The translations under genes and the position numbers were made by a program. From contig NZ_FXTI01000007.1 of assembly GCF_900182565.1 (NCBI RefSeq), forward strand, positions 100,284 through 164,283: a DNA stretch of 64,000 bases. The letters are read 5' to 3'. The notes under the pieces were generated by a model. It made no database searches and was not told the DNA's origin. It saw only the letters and a list, made by a program, of their open reading frames with translations. This DNA comes from Melghirimyces algeriensis. GTDB taxonomy: Bacteria > Bacillota > Bacilli > Thermoactinomycetales > DSM-45169. Positions 17,941 to 27,182 of the stretch are shown in pieces. Every line of letters starts with the position of its first letter. Position 1 is the stretch's first letter.

Positions 17941-18205
17941 CTTCCACCGCTCCCTAACAAAAAATATTGAGCTGTGCATCAAACATCTCTTCCATATACA
18001 AAGGCAGGGAATACGCCTGTGGATCTTCAACGTACAGATTCCCCCAAGCACCCTGCCCTCTTCACCTGCACTGGATCATTCAGGCAACGTGATTCGCTTT
18101 CTTCCCAAATAGATCAACCTCACAGGTGAACACAACGTGTAACCGAAGGTGATTGCGTTTGGATGTGTTTGACTCCCAGTTCCACCCAGTTTTTCCGTCG
18201 CAAAG

Positions 18206-19204
18206 TCAACATTCTTCTCCTTCAATCTCAAACCCCATATCCCGGATCATTTGATGATCTTCTTTCACCAACTGCCCCTCTGTCGTTAAGTAATCCCCCA
18301 CAAAAATAGCATTCGCCGGATAGAGAGCCAAGGGTTGAACGGTGCGCAGCTGAACCTCTCTTCCTCCAGATATCCGAATTTCTTTGTCAGGACACAGGAA
18401 GCGAAAAAGACACAGTATTTTCAAACATCGTCCAGGGTCCAGTTCATCCATATTCTCCAATGGTGTCCCCGGAATGGCATGCAGAAAATTGACTGGAATG
18501 GAATCAACGTCTAAAGATCGTAATTCATAAGCGAGTTCCACAATCTGCTCATTCGTCTCTCCCATTCCGACAATACAACCTGAACAAGGAGAGATCCCTG
18601 ACTGTTTTACTTTCGTAACGGTTTGAACACGATCGTCATACGTATGTGTCGTCGTGATGGCTTCATGGTGTTCACGACTCGTATTCAAATTATGGTTATA
18701 ACGGTCTACACCCGCTTCTTTCAGCCGTTTTGCCTGTTCATCCGTCAACAGACCCAAACAGGCACAAATCTTGAGATCTGTCTCTGCCTTGATCTCCTGA
18801 ACGGCTTCACAAACCGAATCCAACTCCCGCTTTCCAGGACCTCTTCCACTGGCCACAATACAATAGGTTCCCGCCTTCCGCTTAATCGCTTCCCTTGCTC
18901 CTTCAACCAGCACCTCTTTTTTTAGAAAGGAGTACTTTTCAACCGGGGCATTCGAAACGATGGATTGGGAGCAATAGCCACAATCTTCAGGACAGAGACC
19001 GCTTTTGGCATTAAAGATCATATTCAGCTTTACTTTTTTTCCAAAATAGTGTTGCCGTACCCGATAAGCTGCGTGAAGCAATAAAAGCAATTCATCATCT
19101 TTGGACTCCAGTACACGTAAAGCCTCGTCCTTGTCAATCCACCCTCCCTCCAAGGCTTTTTCCGCCCATTTTTCCCATGGATTATTCACTAATAAATCAG
19201 ACAT
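18206..19204 (-). CDS. bioB: biotin synthase
   Basis: A 332-aa radical SAM enzyme converting dethiobiotin to biotin. The 4Fe-4S motif is CPEDCGYC (Cys71, 75, 78); further conserved parts are NHNLNTS, GCIVGMGET and ISGGREVQLR. Length is normal. It heads the gene group bioB-bioC-rnz-NADAR and has its own promoter with a BirA-type operator between -10 and start codon. Confidence 0.96.
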   Translation of the reverse strand: MSDLLVNNPWEKWAEKALEGGWIDKDEALRVLESKDDELLLLLHAAYRVRQHYFGKKVKLNMIFNAKSGLCPEDCGYCSQSIVSNAPVEKYSFLKKEVLVEGAREAIKRKAGTYCIVASGRGPGKRELDSVCEAVQEIKAETDLKICACLGLLTDEQAKRLKEAGVDRYNHNLNTSREHHEAITTTHTYDDRVQTVTKVKQSGISPCSGCIVGMGETNEQIVELAYELRSLDVDSIPVNFLHAIPGTPLENMDELDPGRCLKILCLFRFLCPDKEIRISGGREVQLRTVQPLALYPANAIFVGDYLTTEGQLVKEDHQMIRDMGFEIEGEEC

Positions 19205-19264
19205 ATTATCTCCTCCATCCTAACATAAAATCATCCGCAGAATCGTCGAACAACCATTCAAATA

Positions 19265-19294
19265 TGTAAACCAAAGTAATATAATAGGTTTACA
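19265..19294. promoter_or_regulatory. BirA operator before bioB
   Basis: TGTAAACC-N14-GGTTTACA, a perfect inverted repeat with the arm sequence and 14-bp spacing of Gram-positive BirA boxes (consensus half-site near TTGTTAACC). It starts about 12 bp downstream of the promoter -10, so biotinyl-AMP-bound BirA would block transcription. No birA gene is in the window. Confidence 0.8.
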
Positions 19295-19305
19295 ATCGCG
19301 GCATG

Positions 19306-19334
19306 AGTATATCATGTAAACCATAAACCGTCAA
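19306..19334 (-). promoter_or_regulatory. sigma-A promoter of bioB
   Basis: Minus strand TTGACG (19334-19329), 17-bp spacer, TATACT (19311-19306). The spacer contains another GGTTTACA-type half site. Confidence 0.75.
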
Positions 19335-19338
19335 AAAA

Positions 19339-19360
19339 AAACGCCCTTGCAGGGGCGTGA
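19339..19360 (-). terminator. terminator-like hairpin after the RodZ-like gene
   Basis: ACGCCCTTGCAGGGGCGT forms a short GC-rich hairpin, followed on the minus strand by a run of T. A related CCCTTGCAGGGACGT lies closer to the stop at about 19412-19426. Confidence 0.5.
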
Positions 19361-19432
19361 GAAAGACTGCTGAATAAAGACTTTAAACTTCCAATGAGTT
19401 GGAAAGCTCATACCCTTGCAGGGACGTCATTT

Positions 19433-21025
19433 CTATTTCTTCAGTTGAATCAGCGACTTGGGTTGAATCGGTTGATTGTTGATTGTAATCTCCACATTTT
19501 CTGGAGAACCGATCTGAATCCACAAATCGCTCTTTATATCAGACTCTTGAAATTCAACGGTATCTCCAGCTTTTTTCAGTGTCACATCTTTTAAATAACG
19601 ATCATTTGCCTTTTTTGTCTCGCGAATCTGTACCCAACTTTCTCCATTGGATTTAATATGAATGGCCACCATACCTGGTTGGCTTACTTTGTATTCTCCA
19701 ATCTGCTTTCCATCACTCCGCACCGGCTCAACCTTTGCCAGCTTGGTACTTCCCTTATCATCCTGAGCCATTTCGGTTTGTTTCGGTTGCTCCTTTTTGC
19801 TGTCCGCACTACTCTTGGTCGACCCTTCCGCACCACTGTTAAACATCCAAACAGAAACGGGAACCACCAAGATGATGGAGGCCACTGCCGTCCAGATCTT
19901 CCATTTTCCATTGGAGGTACCCGTTTTCTTTTGTTTGGAGCGGGAAAGCCTCCTTTTTTCTTTCTGATTCTCTCCTTCTACATTCAATACCTCTGTCTGT
20001 TGATGGTCCATTTTCCGTGACCGGGATGGCAGGCTTCCATCCAATGGGCCTTCCTCTTGACCCGACAAAGTGGGTTGTTCGCTGAATTCCTTTGGTTGGT
20101 TTTCTTCTTCCGGCTCATCGTTCTCCCGTTTCAACGCCGGCATCTTCAGGGTTTCGGTTAGACGGGAAGAAGACTTTTTCTGCGACCGGGATGGCAGACT
20201 CCCGTCCAATGGGCTTTCCTCTTGACCTGACAAAGATGGCTGTTCTCCAGATTCTTTCAGCTGATCATCTGCTTCCTGCTCATCATTCTTCAGTTTCAAT
20301 GCCGGCATTTTCAGGGTTTCGGTTAGACGGGAAGAAGACTTTTTCTGCGACCGGGACGGCAAACCTCCATCCAACGGGCTTTCCTCTTGACCTGACAAAG
20401 ATGGCTGTTCTCCAGATTCTTCCAGATGATCATCTACTTCCTGCTCATCATTCTTCAGTTTCAACGCCGGCATCTTCAGGGTTTCTGTCAAACGGGCAGC
20501 CGACCACTTTTTTCCCTGAGACTGTGACCGGGACGGCAGACTTTCTTCTTCAATAGAGGAATTGCCTGATCCGGAAACAGGTTTTTGACTTTCCTGATTC
20601 CCTGGGTTGATTGAACCTGATCCGCTGGAATGACCCATTTTGGACTTTTGTATGCCATGAAATACAGAAGTCTTTTGCAGACCTTCCGCTGATGACTGAT
20701 TCCCCGTTTCCTGATTGACAGGCCGAAAAACACTTGTCTGCTGTCCGATCGAATCATTGGTTTGATTGCCATTTTTTCTGCAATCATCTCCGTCCGGTAT
20801 TGGACGATATTTTTTCAGTAAGTTTGTAGGCTCCAACCCCACAAGTTTGGCATAGGCTCGAATATGTGACCGGACATAAAATGGACTGGATATTTTGTGA
20901 AAATCCCCATTCTCCAACGATTTCAGTGTTACTGAATCAATTTGGGTCTGTTCCCTTATATCTTCCAAAGACAATCCTGCCTCTTCCCGGGCTTGTCTCA
21001 GCTGGGCGCCAATTTCTCTTGACAC
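19433..21025 (-). CDS. RodZ-like HTH/membrane protein with internal repeats
   Basis: A 530-aa protein: residues 1-75 form the RodZ-type helix-turn-helix (IGAQLRQAREEAGLSLEDI); a long Ser/Glu/Lys-rich linker follows; one transmembrane helix (WTAVASIILVVPVSVWMF) lies near residue 385; the C-terminal ~100 residues fit the extracellular DUF4115 beta-domain (GESWVQIRETKKANDRY). RodZ links MreB to the wall-synthesis complex. The linker carries three near-identical 55-residue units, which makes it far longer than usual (about 300 aa in Bacillus). Confidence 0.85.
   Translation of the reverse strand: MSREIGAQLRQAREEAGLSLEDIREQTQIDSVTLKSLENGDFHKISSPFYVRSHIRAYAKLVGLEPTNLLKKYRPIPDGDDCRKNGNQTNDSIGQQTSVFRPVNQETGNQSSAEGLQKTSVFHGIQKSKMGHSSGSGSINPGNQESQKPVSGSGNSSIEEESLPSRSQSQGKKWSAARLTETLKMPALKLKNDEQEVDDHLEESGEQPSLSGQEESPLDGGLPSRSQKKSSSRLTETLKMPALKLKNDEQEADDQLKESGEQPSLSGQEESPLDGSLPSRSQKKSSSRLTETLKMPALKRENDEPEEENQPKEFSEQPTLSGQEEGPLDGSLPSRSRKMDHQQTEVLNVEGENQKEKRRLSRSKQKKTGTSNGKWKIWTAVASIILVVPVSVWMFNSGAEGSTKSSADSKKEQPKQTEMAQDDKGSTKLAKVEPVRSDGKQIGEYKVSQPGMVAIHIKSNGESWVQIRETKKANDRYLKDVTLKKAGDTVEFQESDIKSDLWIQIGSPENVEITINNQPIQPKSLIQLKK
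20020..20515. repeat. 165-bp in-frame tandem repeat, three copies
   Basis: Three consecutive units with a 165-bp period encode RLTETLKMPALK, then an acidic stretch, GEQPSLSGQEE and SPLDGSLPSRS. Copies one and two (minus order) are nearly identical, the third is more diverged. All are in frame within the RodZ-like linker. Confidence 0.85.
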
Positions 21026-21240
21026 TCAAACCACCTCCGCTGTCAATTCCGGTTAACGACTACTTAAATCCTTCCCGATTCACTTGCCCAGATCCTGTTT
21101 ATCCGTCAAAAAAGTTGTACAGGCGGTGGACATATTCACTGGGCTGAACTGTCAGTTATTCCGGATCATCAAGTCTGGGTTTTCCTACATACATACGATA
21201 TACTGGTAAATAAACACTTACTTTGCAGGAGGGATCTCTG

Positions 21241-21348
21241 TGAACTGGCTAAAGCAACTGGGAGCCAATATCTATCTCTTCATTCTGTTGGGACTGATCT
21301 TTCTCCTACTGTTAATGGGAGGAATCAAAGTTTTTGGCTCCGGTTAAC
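21241..21348 (+). CDS. 35-aa single-span membrane protein
   Basis: GTG-started frame with a strong GCAGGAGGGATCTCT site. It encodes NWLKQLGAN, then a long hydrophobic helix (IYLFILLGLIFLLLLMGG), then IKVFGSG. Divergent from the RodZ-like gene and convergent with modB. No named family is recognised; the site and codon pattern make it plausible. Confidence 0.5.
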
Positions 21349-21361
21349 AAAAACTCATTGC

Positions 21362-22042
21362 TTACCGTGTTCCCAAAGCACCGCGAGAACGGACCCAATG
21401 CCCCAATCCCAACAAACAAAAAGAGATCCACACAACAACCAGAACCCAAGCTCCCGCAAGGTTCCAACGACCCATATCCACTGCCAGATAGATGGCAGTG
21501 GGCACTGTTTGGGTTTTCCCTGGAATGTTTCCAGCCACCATCAGTGTCGCACCAAACTCTCCCAGCCCTCTGGCAAACCCCAAAGTGTAACCCGCCAACA
21601 GCGATCGCCAAGACAAAGGAAGCGTAACCTTCCAAGCCAACTGCCACTCTCTTGCTCCCAGCACCCTTCCGGCCTCCAACAGCTCTTGATCCACATTTTC
21701 CAATCCGGTTTTCACCGTCTGATAAACCAATGGAAAAGAGACGACAGAAGCTGCTGCTACTGCTGCCCACCAATGAAATATAAGTGGTTGTCCCAACATC
21801 CGCTCCAGCAACACACCCAGCCAGCTCTCCCTTCCCAAAATCGCCAACAACCCAAATCCGACAACTGTTGGAGGAAGAACCATCGGCAACATCACAACGG
21901 TTTCCAAAAGCATTTTCCCTTTAAAACATCGACCTGTCATTATCCAGGCAAAAACCATAGCGGATAAAAAGGTAAGAATACTGGAAGTCATCGTTACCTG
22001 AAGAGACAAGAATACAGGTGACCAAAAATCATTGGCAATCAT
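21362..22042 (-). CDS. modB: molybdate ABC transporter permease
   Basis: A 226-aa inner-membrane permease with five to six hydrophobic helices and the permease loop EAGRVLGAREWQLAWKVTLPLS. MLPPTVVGFGLL near residue 55 is typical of ModB. It starts 2 bp after modA ends. No ATPase gene (modC) follows; a convergent small ORF and then the RodZ-like gene come next. Confidence 0.9.
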   Translation of the reverse strand: MIANDFWSPVFLSLQVTMTSSILTFLSAMVFAWIMTGRCFKGKMLLETVVMLPMVLPPTVVGFGLLAILGRESWLGVLLERMLGQPLIFHWWAAVAAASVVSFPLVYQTVKTGLENVDQELLEAGRVLGAREWQLAWKVTLPLSWRSLLAGYTLGFARGLGEFGATLMVAGNIPGKTQTVPTAIYLAVDMGRWNLAGAWVLVVVWISFCLLGLGHWVRSRGALGTR

Positions 22043-22044
22043 GG

Positions 22045-22833
22045 CTATTCAGCAGGCACTCCTTTAAAGCCGTGTTTTTCAAAAACATCCTTTCCACGGC
22101 TTCCCTTCAACCAACGCAAAACACTTCTTGCCTGTTGTGGATTGTCTGCACTCTCAACAATTGCAGCGACATAAACAATCGGAGAGTGGAATTGTGAGGG
22201 AACCGTGTCCACCATTTTGACATTCGCCTGTTGAACATCGCTCTGATAGACAAGCCCTGCGTCCACATTGCCGGATTCCACATAAGTCAAAACCTGACGA
22301 ACATTCCCTGCTAAAATCATTTTGGGATGAAGCTTGTCCCAACGGTGACTCCTTATCAGATACTCTTTTGCATATCGTCCGGCAGGAACGGTCTCCGGTT
22401 CGCCAATCGCCAGCTTGTCCACTTTGTCAGGATAAAGATCTCGAAGGTGCTTAACCGGATAAACTTCTCTGCCCTGTTTTTCAGGAACAATGAGCACCAG
22501 TTGATTACTCAACAATTCCGTTCGGGTAGAAGAGAGGATTCGTCCCTGTTTCTCCAGCCTGTCCATTTCTTGTTTGCCAGCCGAAAGAAACAGGTCGGCA
22601 GGAGCTCCTTGTTCAATCTGCTGACGAAGTTTACCCGATGAAGCAAAGCTTACTGTCAGATCCACATCCGGGTGTTGAGCTTCATATTCCCTCTCCAGCT
22701 CACCAACGGCGTCGGTCAAACTGGAAGCCGCCAAAATCACCACTTCCCTGTCATCCTTGTTCCCTGCACATCCAAGCAACAAGAAACAACTGCATAACAG
22801 AATGAAGATAAAGACTGGGATTCGCTTGGTCAA
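22045..22833 (-). CDS. modA: molybdate-binding lipoprotein
   Basis: A 262-aa substrate-binding protein with lipobox LLGC (Cys22), then VVILAASSLTDAVGELEREY, FASSGKLRQQIEQGAPADLF and the C-terminal SVLRWLKGSRGKDVFEKHGF (partly quoted), matching ModA. The start is a TTG behind GAGGAGGTTAGAG. With modB it forms the uptake system for molybdate or tungstate; Moco genes are not nearby. Confidence 0.92.
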   Translation of the reverse strand: MTKRIPVFIFILLCSCFLLLGCAGNKDDREVVILAASSLTDAVGELEREYEAQHPDVDLTVSFASSGKLRQQIEQGAPADLFLSAGKQEMDRLEKQGRILSSTRTELLSNQLVLIVPEKQGREVYPVKHLRDLYPDKVDKLAIGEPETVPAGRYAKEYLIRSHRWDKLHPKMILAGNVRQVLTYVESGNVDAGLVYQSDVQQANVKMVDTVPSQFHSPIVYVAAIVESADNPQQARSVLRWLKGSRGKDVFEKHGFKGVPAE

Positions 22834-23170
22834 CTCTAACCTCCTCTCGGTGACCCACCCGCGAACAAAGTAAGAGTTATATCCTGTTTATCATATCATT
22901 TTGTACACAGAAAAGCACTTATTTAAAAAAAACTATCCAGAAAGACTATGATTTCTCGTCACTTTAAACATAAAGTTATATAGAAGCGGATATGAATTCA
23001 AAACATCCCCGCAATCACCTTTTTTAATATGAACCCCAGATTTTAAAACGGAAAAACCCGGTTTAGACTGGCTTTCAGCCTTCTCACTCTGTCTACGTCC
23101 CGTCATCCAGCGATTTACAAGAAAAATTTCAGCTTTTGGATCATCTTTTAGAAAAACAATACAAATAAAA

Positions 23171-23199
23171 GACCCTTGCTCCATCCAGGAACAAGGGTC
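23171..23199 (-). terminator. intrinsic terminator of the NlpC/P60 gene
   Basis: GACCCTTGCTCC and GGAACAAGGGTC pair with one mismatch, followed on the minus strand by a T-rich run (TTTTATTTGT). Confidence 0.8.
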
Positions 23200-23212
23200 A
23201 ACGATCAAGTCT

Positions 23213-23974
23213 TCAGGGACGGACGCGAGTTGCTTTTACAAATCCCCAATCCAACCAACGATCACTCATCTCATCATAGCGAACACCACCAGGACCCCAT
23301 GTGTGAAGGAGCTTTCCATTCCCAGCGTAGATCCCGACGTGTCTAATTCCAGATCTGCCTTTCAGTTTAAAGAAGACCAAATCCCCTTTTTGCATTTGGC
23401 TTCTGGGAACCTCCACACCTACTTTGGACTGCTGTCTTGATGTTCGGGGAAGTTTTACCCCATGCTTGGCAAACACATACTGCGTAAAGGAAGAGCAATC
23501 AAATTTCCCGCTGCTTGGGTATTCGGCGCCAAATTTGTAGGGAACGCCCAGATACTTTTCACCGGTTGCAATCACTTGATCGCCAAAGCTATCATTCGCT
23601 TCTTCTTGGGTCGTTTTCTGCTCCGGTTTTGGTTGTTCCGTCGTTTGCTCTTTTACCGACTCCTGAACCGGTTGTTGTGCCGGTTGTACGGATTGTGCCG
23701 GCTGATTTGCAGAAGAATCCTCCTGCGAAGTTTGTTCTTTCTCCTGATTGTTTTCCTGTTTTTGAACCTTCTGCTTTTGAACCGTGGGTGTTTTACCTTT
23801 GAAAGGAGAGTCCAAACCCACCTGTGAAAAAATGTCTTGTACCATGCGATGGGCATTTACATTATTGGAACTGGCAGCATGCGCTTCCCCGGTAAAGGGT
23901 ACGGTCGTGCCCACCAGGACAACGGCAGTAGTTGCAAGAATTACTTTCTTCAATCGACTTATCTGTCTCATCAT
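23213..23974 (-). CDS. secreted NlpC/P60 cell-wall endopeptidase
   Basis: A 253-aa protein with a signal peptide (basic start, hydrophobic core, AHA/AA cleavage region near residue 33), a Gln/Glu/Pro-rich linker at about 70-130, and a C-terminal NlpC/P60 domain. Catalytic Cys is in KFDCSSFTQYVF, His in IRHVGIYAGNG, with a later His in LLHTWGPG. Such enzymes cut gamma-D-glutamyl-diaminopimelate bonds in peptidoglycan. GGGAGGAT precedes two consecutive ATGs; either could start. Confidence 0.9.
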   Translation of the reverse strand: MMRQISRLKKVILATTAVVLVGTTVPFTGEAHAASSNNVNAHRMVQDIFSQVGLDSPFKGKTPTVQKQKVQKQENNQEKEQTSQEDSSANQPAQSVQPAQQPVQESVKEQTTEQPKPEQKTTQEEANDSFGDQVIATGEKYLGVPYKFGAEYPSSGKFDCSSFTQYVFAKHGVKLPRTSRQQSKVGVEVPRSQMQKGDLVFFKLKGRSGIRHVGIYAGNGKLLHTWGPGGVRYDEMSDRWLDWGFVKATRVRP

Positions 23975-24292
23975 ATCCTCCCTTTTCTACTGATTTTTCT
24001 ACTGATCTTTCATGTTCATCGATATCCTAGCATAGATCATCCGGATTATTGGGAGGAAAATCATTGAAACAAATCCATTTCATAGATTCAGGGTGATTTT
24101 CACCTATTACGGGCAATTGGACCAGATTCGTCTGAAAACCTTGAAACCATCCCATCTATTAAACATGCAAATATATATATAGCTCTTTTCAATTCCATAT
24201 AAAGGATAGAAATGTAAAAAAATATATATAGAGTTTTCTCTTCTTTTTGTGTGCAATCTGTGTATGATATTGGGTATGGGAGGGAATGAACG

Positions 24293-26935
24293 GTGAAAAA
24301 AATTGATTTGGTAGAACAAACCCTGTACCGGATTACAAAAAACAATCAAGAAGGCACGACTGCAGAGGAAATTTCCTCTCTCCTTCACATTGATCGCTCC
24401 ACTGCCAGTCGCTACCTTAACCAACTGGTTCAAATGGGAGTCGTTGAAAAACACCCCGGCCGTCCTGTTCGGTTTTCATCTCTTAAGAAACCTTCGGAAA
24501 CGTTGAGCCGACCAAATATTCTTAAACCTGAGGATCAAGAAAGCCTTCAACCGATTGTTGAAAAAGCGAAAGCTGCTTTGTTGTACCCTCCACGGGGATT
24601 GCCCATCCTTTTGTATGGTGAAACAGGAGTTGGAAAGAGTTATATGGCGGGTTATCTGGCAGAAGTAACCGCCCAATACCTCGGTCACGATCTTCCTTTT
24701 GTTTCTTTTAACTGTGCAGAATACGCCCAAAACCCCCAATTGCTGATGGGACACCTGTTCGGAGTCAAGAAAGGAGCTTTCACCGGCGCGGATACAGACC
24801 GATCCGGTCTTGTCCAACAGGCCAACGGGGGGCTTCTGTTTTTGGATGAAATCCACCGACTGCCTGAAGCCGGACAAGAAATGTTATTTCACCTCATTGA
24901 CTCCGGCTATTATCGGCGATTGGGGGAAAGTAAACAACGAAACGTCAATATTCTCTTGATCGGAGCAACTACGCAGCCTCCCGATCACGCCCTTTTGCCA
25001 ACGCTTTCCCGCCGATTCCCGGTTAAAATCACACTGCCCCCCCTTCGGAAACGAAGCCGCCAGGAAAGGGAACAACTGGTAAACCTGTTTCTCTCCATTG
25101 AAGGGGAACAGATGGGAGCAAGGCCGATACTGGAGCCGGAATGCCGGGAAGCTTTTTTGACATATGATTGCCGGGGAAATGTCGGACAACTGAAAAGTGA
25201 CATTCAAATTGCCTGTGCCCAAGCATTTCTGCGTCGGCTCCATCGAAATGAACCCACGGTCACAATTCTTCCCGATGATCTCCCTCATTCTGTGCGTTAC
25301 ATAAAGGATGGGGACTCAACCGATGAGCAACCCTCCCTTGGCAACTCCTTAGCGGAGAAACCCCCAAAAATGGATCAATCCTTTTATGACCGGTTGGTTC
25401 ATTTTCAACATGAACTGGAGTCCAAGGGTCTGAGCGCATACGAAAAAGCCCGCAAACTGCAACAGTTGGCAGAACCCTTTGTCCAATCCCGCATCGATTC
25501 ATCGCAATTCATCCCTGCTCCCCCAAAAAACAGTCTCTTGGAAGCATCGCTGATGGATTGTTTTCGTAAGGTATGGAACCAGGTGGAAGCACTTCTTGAA
25601 CGAACGATCCCTCTCTCTTACTTAACAACTCTTGCACTTCATATTCAGGCTTGGGTGAAAGCGGGAAAGCCGGCTCGAACAGATGAAGGGAATCTATCTT
25701 CTTCTCCCCCTCCCTTCCGTGAAGCCGCCGAACTGATTGCCCAATCACTCCTGCCATACCTTTCAGACCCCCTTCCTGAAGTGGAGGTAAATCGAATAGC
25801 CAGACTTCTGCAACATGGAGTGGAAACCCCTGAAAACGGACGAATCGCCGTATTGGTCGCCGCTCACGGCGATGCATCGGCCAGCTCGATGGCGGACGTA
25901 GCCAATGCCTTGATGGGAGAACAACACATTCACGCAGTGGATATTCCACTGCACCAACCGACCACGGTCGCTTACAATCGGTTGGCAAAAACCCTGCGGG
26001 AAATCGACGAAGGACATGGAGTCCTGATGTTGGTTGATCTGGGATCACTCACCACGATGGGAGAATCGCTCAGCAAAGAAACCGGAATCGCCGTTTCAAC
26101 CATTGCGGATGTTCATCTGTCGATGGTGATTGATGCCGGACGCAGGTCCCTTCTTCCGGGATGGGATCTTCCCTTACTGACAGAAACCATCCGCAACCGT
26201 TCAGTTCAGCGAATTTCTGTTCATCAGGATGATTCCAAACAAAACCTGCAAAAACGTCGTTTGATCGCAACCGTTTGTCTGACTGGGGAAGGGGCAGCCC
26301 TTACTCTTGATTCCTGGCTACAGGAACATCTGTCCACCGTAGACGATGATGTGGAGATCCGTCCTGTTCAAATCGACCTTCAAAACCGTCGCTCCCCTCT
26401 GTTGGAACACTTGCGGGAAAATCACCAGCTTCTTGCGGTCGTGGGAACGGTGCAACCGGATCTGCCCGACGTCCCCTTCTTTCCTGCCTGGGAATTGCTT
26501 CAGCCTGAGGGAGTCGCACGACTGGAAGATTTATTGAAAAAAACGCGGGATGATCGAGAGACTGAAAGTGAGGAAACCTCATTGCAAGTGGAGGAAATCC
26601 CCACCCTGGTGGAGCAAGGTCTGATGGAAACTACTTCTCATCTGAACCCTCGACTTTTCTGTAGAATTCTCAAAGAAACGATGCCGTCCGTACGTCAGGC
26701 AGCAAACCTGGACCCTGCTCGTGAGACAGGCCTCTGGATGCATTTGGGAGCTTTAATGGATCGGCTTATCCAGGGAGAAGTGCCTCAACGTATTGCACAC
26801 TCTTCTGAAGAAAATCAGATTCCCTTTGCCCTGATCAAGGCTTGGACAGACCTTCTCAATCGGCTTTCCTCCGCTTTTTCAATCTCTTTTCCCGATGGAA
26901 TGGCTGAAGATCTTTCACGCCTTTCCGTCATATAA
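24293..26935 (+). CDS. LevR-like sigma-54-dependent PRD activator
   Basis: An 880-aa activator. An N-terminal HTH (residues 1-60) precedes a sigma-54 AAA+ domain with Walker A LYGETGVGKS (about 108-117), GAFTGA (161-166) and Walker B LLFLDEIH (181-188). The second half carries a PRD, an EIIA-Man-like domain (VLVAAHGDASASSMAD with its His), an EIIB-like stretch (VCLTGEGAA) and a second PRD, as in LevR/ManR. Phosphorylation by HPr or EII would set its activity. It starts at GTG behind GGGAGGGAATGAAC. The gene downstream has a -24/-12 promoter. Confidence 0.9.
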   Translation: MKKIDLVEQTLYRITKNNQEGTTAEEISSLLHIDRSTASRYLNQLVQMGVVEKHPGRPVRFSSLKKPSETLSRPNILKPEDQESLQPIVEKAKAALLYPPRGLPILLYGETGVGKSYMAGYLAEVTAQYLGHDLPFVSFNCAEYAQNPQLLMGHLFGVKKGAFTGADTDRSGLVQQANGGLLFLDEIHRLPEAGQEMLFHLIDSGYYRRLGESKQRNVNILLIGATTQPPDHALLPTLSRRFPVKITLPPLRKRSRQEREQLVNLFLSIEGEQMGARPILEPECREAFLTYDCRGNVGQLKSDIQIACAQAFLRRLHRNEPTVTILPDDLPHSVRYIKDGDSTDEQPSLGNSLAEKPPKMDQSFYDRLVHFQHELESKGLSAYEKARKLQQLAEPFVQSRIDSSQFIPAPPKNSLLEASLMDCFRKVWNQVEALLERTIPLSYLTTLALHIQAWVKAGKPARTDEGNLSSSPPPFREAAELIAQSLLPYLSDPLPEVEVNRIARLLQHGVETPENGRIAVLVAAHGDASASSMADVANALMGEQHIHAVDIPLHQPTTVAYNRLAKTLREIDEGHGVLMLVDLGSLTTMGESLSKETGIAVSTIADVHLSMVIDAGRRSLLPGWDLPLLTETIRNRSVQRISVHQDDSKQNLQKRRLIATVCLTGEGAALTLDSWLQEHLSTVDDDVEIRPVQIDLQNRRSPLLEHLRENHQLLAVVGTVQPDLPDVPFFPAWELLQPEGVARLEDLLKKTRDDRETESEETSLQVEEIPTLVEQGLMETTSHLNPRLFCRILKETMPSVRQAANLDPARETGLWMHLGALMDRLIQGEVPQRIAHSSEENQIPFALIKAWTDLLNRLSSAFSISFPDGMAEDLSRLSVI

Positions 26936-26962
26936 CTGTGTCAAAACTTCTACACACTTTTT

Positions 26963-26981
26963 GTGCAAAACCATGTTTCAC
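26963..26981. promoter_or_regulatory. possible activator (UAS) site
   Basis: GTGCAAAACCATGTTTCAC is an imperfect palindrome (GTG-AAAC / GTTT-CAC) about 40 bp upstream of the -24 element; TGTGT-N10-ACACA just before it (26937-26956) is another. Either could bind the LevR-like protein encoded just upstream. Confidence 0.35.
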
Positions 26982-27017
26982 TTCGCACACTGATTCCTAT
27001 TGGCGAGATATGTTGAG

Positions 27018-27034
27018 TTGGCATGATTTTTGCA
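27018..27034 (+). promoter_or_regulatory. sigma-54 (-24/-12) promoter
   Basis: TTGGCATGATTTTTGCA has GG and GC ten bases apart, as in the sigma-54 consensus TGGCAC-N5-TTGCA. It follows the LevR-like gene and precedes the EIIB-like gene by about 150 bp. Confidence 0.8.
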
Positions 27035-27182
27035 TTATATTTAAATGAGGTTTGGATGAGGTCTGGCAAATCATCCGTCTGAATGACACTTTTTCAGCGG
27101 GTCATGATAGGAAAGAGCCTATATTAGTCAAAGTGGAACGGACTGGGATCGCACTTTCTTGATTCCACAGGGGGAATGTACC

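Noticed and set aside
17941..18205. 30-codon open tail ending RGQGAW...AQLNIFC before bioC
   Set aside because: Has an upstream stop, no start and no recognisable family; could be the end of a lost gene but evidence is too thin.
20020..20515. CRISPR-like or satellite repeat array
   Set aside because: The three 165-bp units are coding and in frame in the RodZ-like gene; there are no short repeats with unique spacers. I found no CRISPR array elsewhere.
22933..23208. 91-codon minus frame downstream of the NlpC/P60 gene
   Set aside because: It begins inside the intrinsic terminator at 23171-23199, has no ribosome site and its sequence has no protein-like pattern.
25509..26582. Minus frames of 93-179 codons within the LevR-like gene
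   Set aside because: Antisense shadows of a well-supported regulator gene; Pro/Arg-rich composition and no initiation signals.
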